Positions 60,812 to 62,155 of a DNA stretch of 62,155 nt are shown here, piece after piece (position 1 is the first letter of the stretch; each line of letters starts with the position of its first letter). This stretch comes from Myxococcales bacterium (lineage in GTDB: Bacteria > Myxococcota_A > Polyangia > Polyangiales > Polyangiaceae). The position numbers were made by a program, and so were the translations under genes. Below the pieces are notes generated by a model. It was not told the origin of the DNA, searched no databases, and saw nothing but the letters and a program-made list of their open reading frames with translations. Location of the stretch: the NCBI GenBank assembly GCA_005777185.1, contig SXNL01000329.1, forward strand, positions 1 through 62,155, in the 5' to 3' direction.

Positions 60812-61168
60812 ATGTTCCAGGACGCGCTGCGCAACATCGTCAACAAGGCCGACGGCGGCATCGCGGCCATCGTGATGGACTCCAACGGCATCGCCCTCGA
60901 CAGCTACACCGTCGACGGGGCGACCTTCGACATCAACACGATCGGCATCGAGTTCGGGGTGGTCCTCGGCGACGTCAAGCGCGCGGCCAAGAGCCTCGAC
61001 GCGGGCGACGCGCACGAGATCGCCATCGGCACCGGCAGGCTCGTGACGATCGTCCGCATGCTGAACGATCAGTACTACCTCGCGCTCGCGATGAGCCCGG
61101 ACGGCAACATCGGCAAGGGCCGCTACCTCATGCGGACCCAGGCCCCAGGGCTCATCGCGCAGCTGTGA
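60812..61168 (+). CDS. Roadblock/LC7-domain protein (MglB-like)
   Basis: 118 residues. ALRNIVNKADGGIAAIVMDSN, FDINTIGIEFGVVLGDVKRAA and GRLVTIVRMLNDQYYLALAMS are roadblock motifs. Such proteins (MglB) are partners of small Ras-like GTPases in cell polarity, but no GTPase gene lies in this window. GGAGGG lies before the ATG. The stop overlaps the aroQ start (GTGA), so the two are coupled. Confidence 0.88.
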   Translation: MFQDALRNIVNKADGGIAAIVMDSNGIALDSYTVDGATFDINTIGIEFGVVLGDVKRAAKSLDAGDAHEIAIGTGRLVTIVRMLNDQYYLALAMSPDGNIGKGRYLMRTQAPGLIAQL

Positions 61169-61650
61169 AGCCGGCCCGCGCGCGCCGTGCTCCGGGGCGC
61201 GGGGCCCCCCTCAGGGTGCGCTGCATCTCGGGCCCGAACCTCCAGCTCCTCGGCACGCGTGAGCCCGCCTTCTACGGAACCGAGACCCTCCAGTCCATCC
61301 ACACACGCCTCGTCGCGCGCGGAGAGGCGCTCGGCGCCGTGGTGGAGGTGTTCCAGACCAACCACGAGGGCGACATCTGCGATCTCGTGGCCGGGTGCCG
61401 TCCCGCGGGCATTGATGGCCTCCTCTTGAACGCGGGCGCCTACACCCACACATCGCTGGCGATCCTCGACGCGCTCCTCGCCGTCGGGCTTCCCTGCGTG
61501 GAGGTGCACCTCTCGAACCCCGACACCCGCGAGGCCTACCGGCGGCGCTCCAGGATGGCGCCGGCCTGCGTCGGCCGCGTGGCCGGCTTCCGCGGCGAGA
61601 GCTACCTCCTCGCGCTCGAAGGCCTCGTCGGCGTGCTCCGGGGCGGCTGA
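61165..61650 (+). CDS. aroQ: Type II 3-dehydroquinate dehydratase
   Basis: 161 residues from GTG 61165. Dehydrates 3-dehydroquinate in the shikimate pathway. GPNLQLLGTREPAFYG holds the catalytic Tyr; NHEGDICDLV, LNAGAYTHTSLAILDAL and EVHLSNPDTREAYRRRS match the family. The GTG overlaps the roadblock stop. The first 13 residues are Arg-rich and outside the domain, so a later GTG (61216) could be the true start. aroQ-accB-accC is a common gene order. Confidence 0.92.
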   Translation: MKPARARRAPGRGAPLRVRCISGPNLQLLGTREPAFYGTETLQSIHTRLVARGEALGAVVEVFQTNHEGDICDLVAGCRPAGIDGLLLNAGAYTHTSLAILDALLAVGLPCVEVHLSNPDTREAYRRRSRMAPACVGRVAGFRGESYLLALEGLVGVLRGG

Positions 61651-61658
61651 ATTCGTGC

Positions 61659-61664
61659 TAGGGT
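61659..61664 (+). promoter_or_regulatory. Extended -10 of accB
   Basis: TGC-TAGGGT, a TGn-TAnnnT extended -10, ends 9 nt before the accB ATG, which has no separate SD. Part of a recurring pattern in this window. Confidence 0.45.
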
Positions 61665-61673
61665 CGCGCGCCC

Positions 61674-62129
61674 ATGGACATCGATCTGTCGAAGCTGAAG
61701 GACCTCCTCGAGCTGCTGGAGGAGCGCGACGTGGCCGAGTTCGAGCACGAGAAGGACGGCGCCCGGGTCAAGGTCGTGCTCGGTCGCGAGGCGGCCGCGC
61801 GCGTGGCTCTCGCCCCCGCGTACGAGGCGCCGCGGCCCGCCGTGCCGCCCCCCACGGTGAGCGGTCGCCTCCCGGTCGACGACGACGAGAACATCGACGT
61901 GACGAGCCCGTTCGTCGGCACGTTCTACCGGCAGGCCACGCCCGACGCGCCGCCGTTCGTGGAGATCGGCTCGGTCGTGCGGCCAGGCCAGGCCCTGTGC
62001 ATCATCGAGGCGATGAAGCTCATGAACGAGATCGAGGCCGAGCTCTCCGGTACCGTGACGGAGATCTACGCGCAGAACGGGAAGTCCGTGGAGTTCGGTC
62101 AGAAGATCTTGCGCATCAAGAAGGCGTAG
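61674..62129 (+). CDS. accB: Biotin carboxyl carrier protein of acetyl-CoA carboxylase
   Basis: 151 residues. The N-terminal helix (KLKDLLELLEERDVAEFEHEK) and Pro/Ala linker lead to the C-terminal biotinyl domain, with the biotin-accepting Lys in IIEAMKLMNEIEAE. It carries CO2 in the first step of fatty acid synthesis. The next gene is accC. The first 20 residues are typical. Confidence 0.95.
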   Translation: MDIDLSKLKDLLELLEERDVAEFEHEKDGARVKVVLGREAAARVALAPAYEAPRPAVPPPTVSGRLPVDDDENIDVTSPFVGTFYRQATPDAPPFVEIGSVVRPGQALCIIEAMKLMNEIEAELSGTVTEIYAQNGKSVEFGQKILRIKKA

Positions 62130-62131
62130 CG

Positions 62132-62155
62132 GTGTTCAAGAAGATCCTGATCGCC
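62132..62155 (+). CDS. accC: Biotin carboxylase, first codons
   Basis: GTG at 62132 opens MFKKILIA, the standard N-terminus of biotin carboxylase, 2 nt after the accB stop. Only eight codons lie in the window. Confidence 0.85.

Overview
The window is very GC-rich (about 70%) with the hallmarks of a Myxococcota genome, most likely the Polyangia/Haliangium side. It carries many small secreted lipoproteins, a MYXO-CTERM-like C-terminus, a giant kinase-ATPase-GAF-cyclase protein, FHA and roadblock proteins, and a Haliangium-type bacterial microcompartment (BMC) operon. This assignment rests on gene content, not on a tree.

Layout. 1-4.2 kb: the end of a membrane protein, two lipoproteins, then a scar made of an IS1634-like transposase fragment joined to a frameshifted soluble transhydrogenase remnant, and a frameshifted beta-propeller/Ig-like surface protein. 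4.3-9.8 kb: one 1815-residue signalling protein. 9.8-10.9 kb: more gene fragments. 11.0-17.0 kb (minus strand): a nine-gene, tightly coupled BMC operon, in order an RpiB-DeoC fusion, two BMC-T, BMC-H, BMC-P, CoA-acylating aldehyde dehydrogenase, a third BMC-T and two BMC-P. The core chemistry predicted is deoxyribose 5-phosphate to acetaldehyde plus glyceraldehyde 3-phosphate, then acetaldehyde to acetyl-CoA. Triose-phosphate isomerase is divergently transcribed 49 bp away.

17-31 kb: tpiA-NUDIX, lipoproteins, a PHP-type metallohydrolase, an M20 peptidase, a membrane hydroxylase, argC-argB, a Cys-repeat lipoprotein, hisH-hisA and a haem-binding lipoprotein. 31-36 kb: ferredoxin-thioredoxin reductase catalytic chain with a thioredoxin-like partner, rpsU, tRNA-Leu(CAA), a glycosyltransferase-acyltransferase fusion and its tail-to-tail paralogue, and lipoproteins. 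36-45 kb: an ECF sigma-FecR-lipoprotein trio, a predicted barrel protein, and a DUF4159-VWA-HEAT operon. 45-52.8 kb: a QueD-like protein, a DUF721/DciA-like protein, two FHA proteins, a NifU-domain protein, lipoproteins, map and recN. 52.8-62 kb: a degenerate Fic protein, hisF, a large linker/PEGA-like membrane protein, TerB, a receiver plus a pseudo-histidine-kinase, a cysteine-less aconitase-like protein, a roadblock protein, aroQ, accB and the first codons of accC.

The strongest finding is the BMC locus, whose lead enzyme is a two-enzyme fusion with a four-cysteine linker and a substituted RpiB catalytic cysteine. A second pattern is a TAnnnT hexamer lying 6-10 nt before start codons that lack a Shine-Dalgarno (SD) sequence, which suggests that leaderless or near-leaderless transcription is common here. 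Several proteins (Fic, aconitase-like, QueD-like, histidine-kinase-like) keep their fold motifs but lack key catalytic residues.
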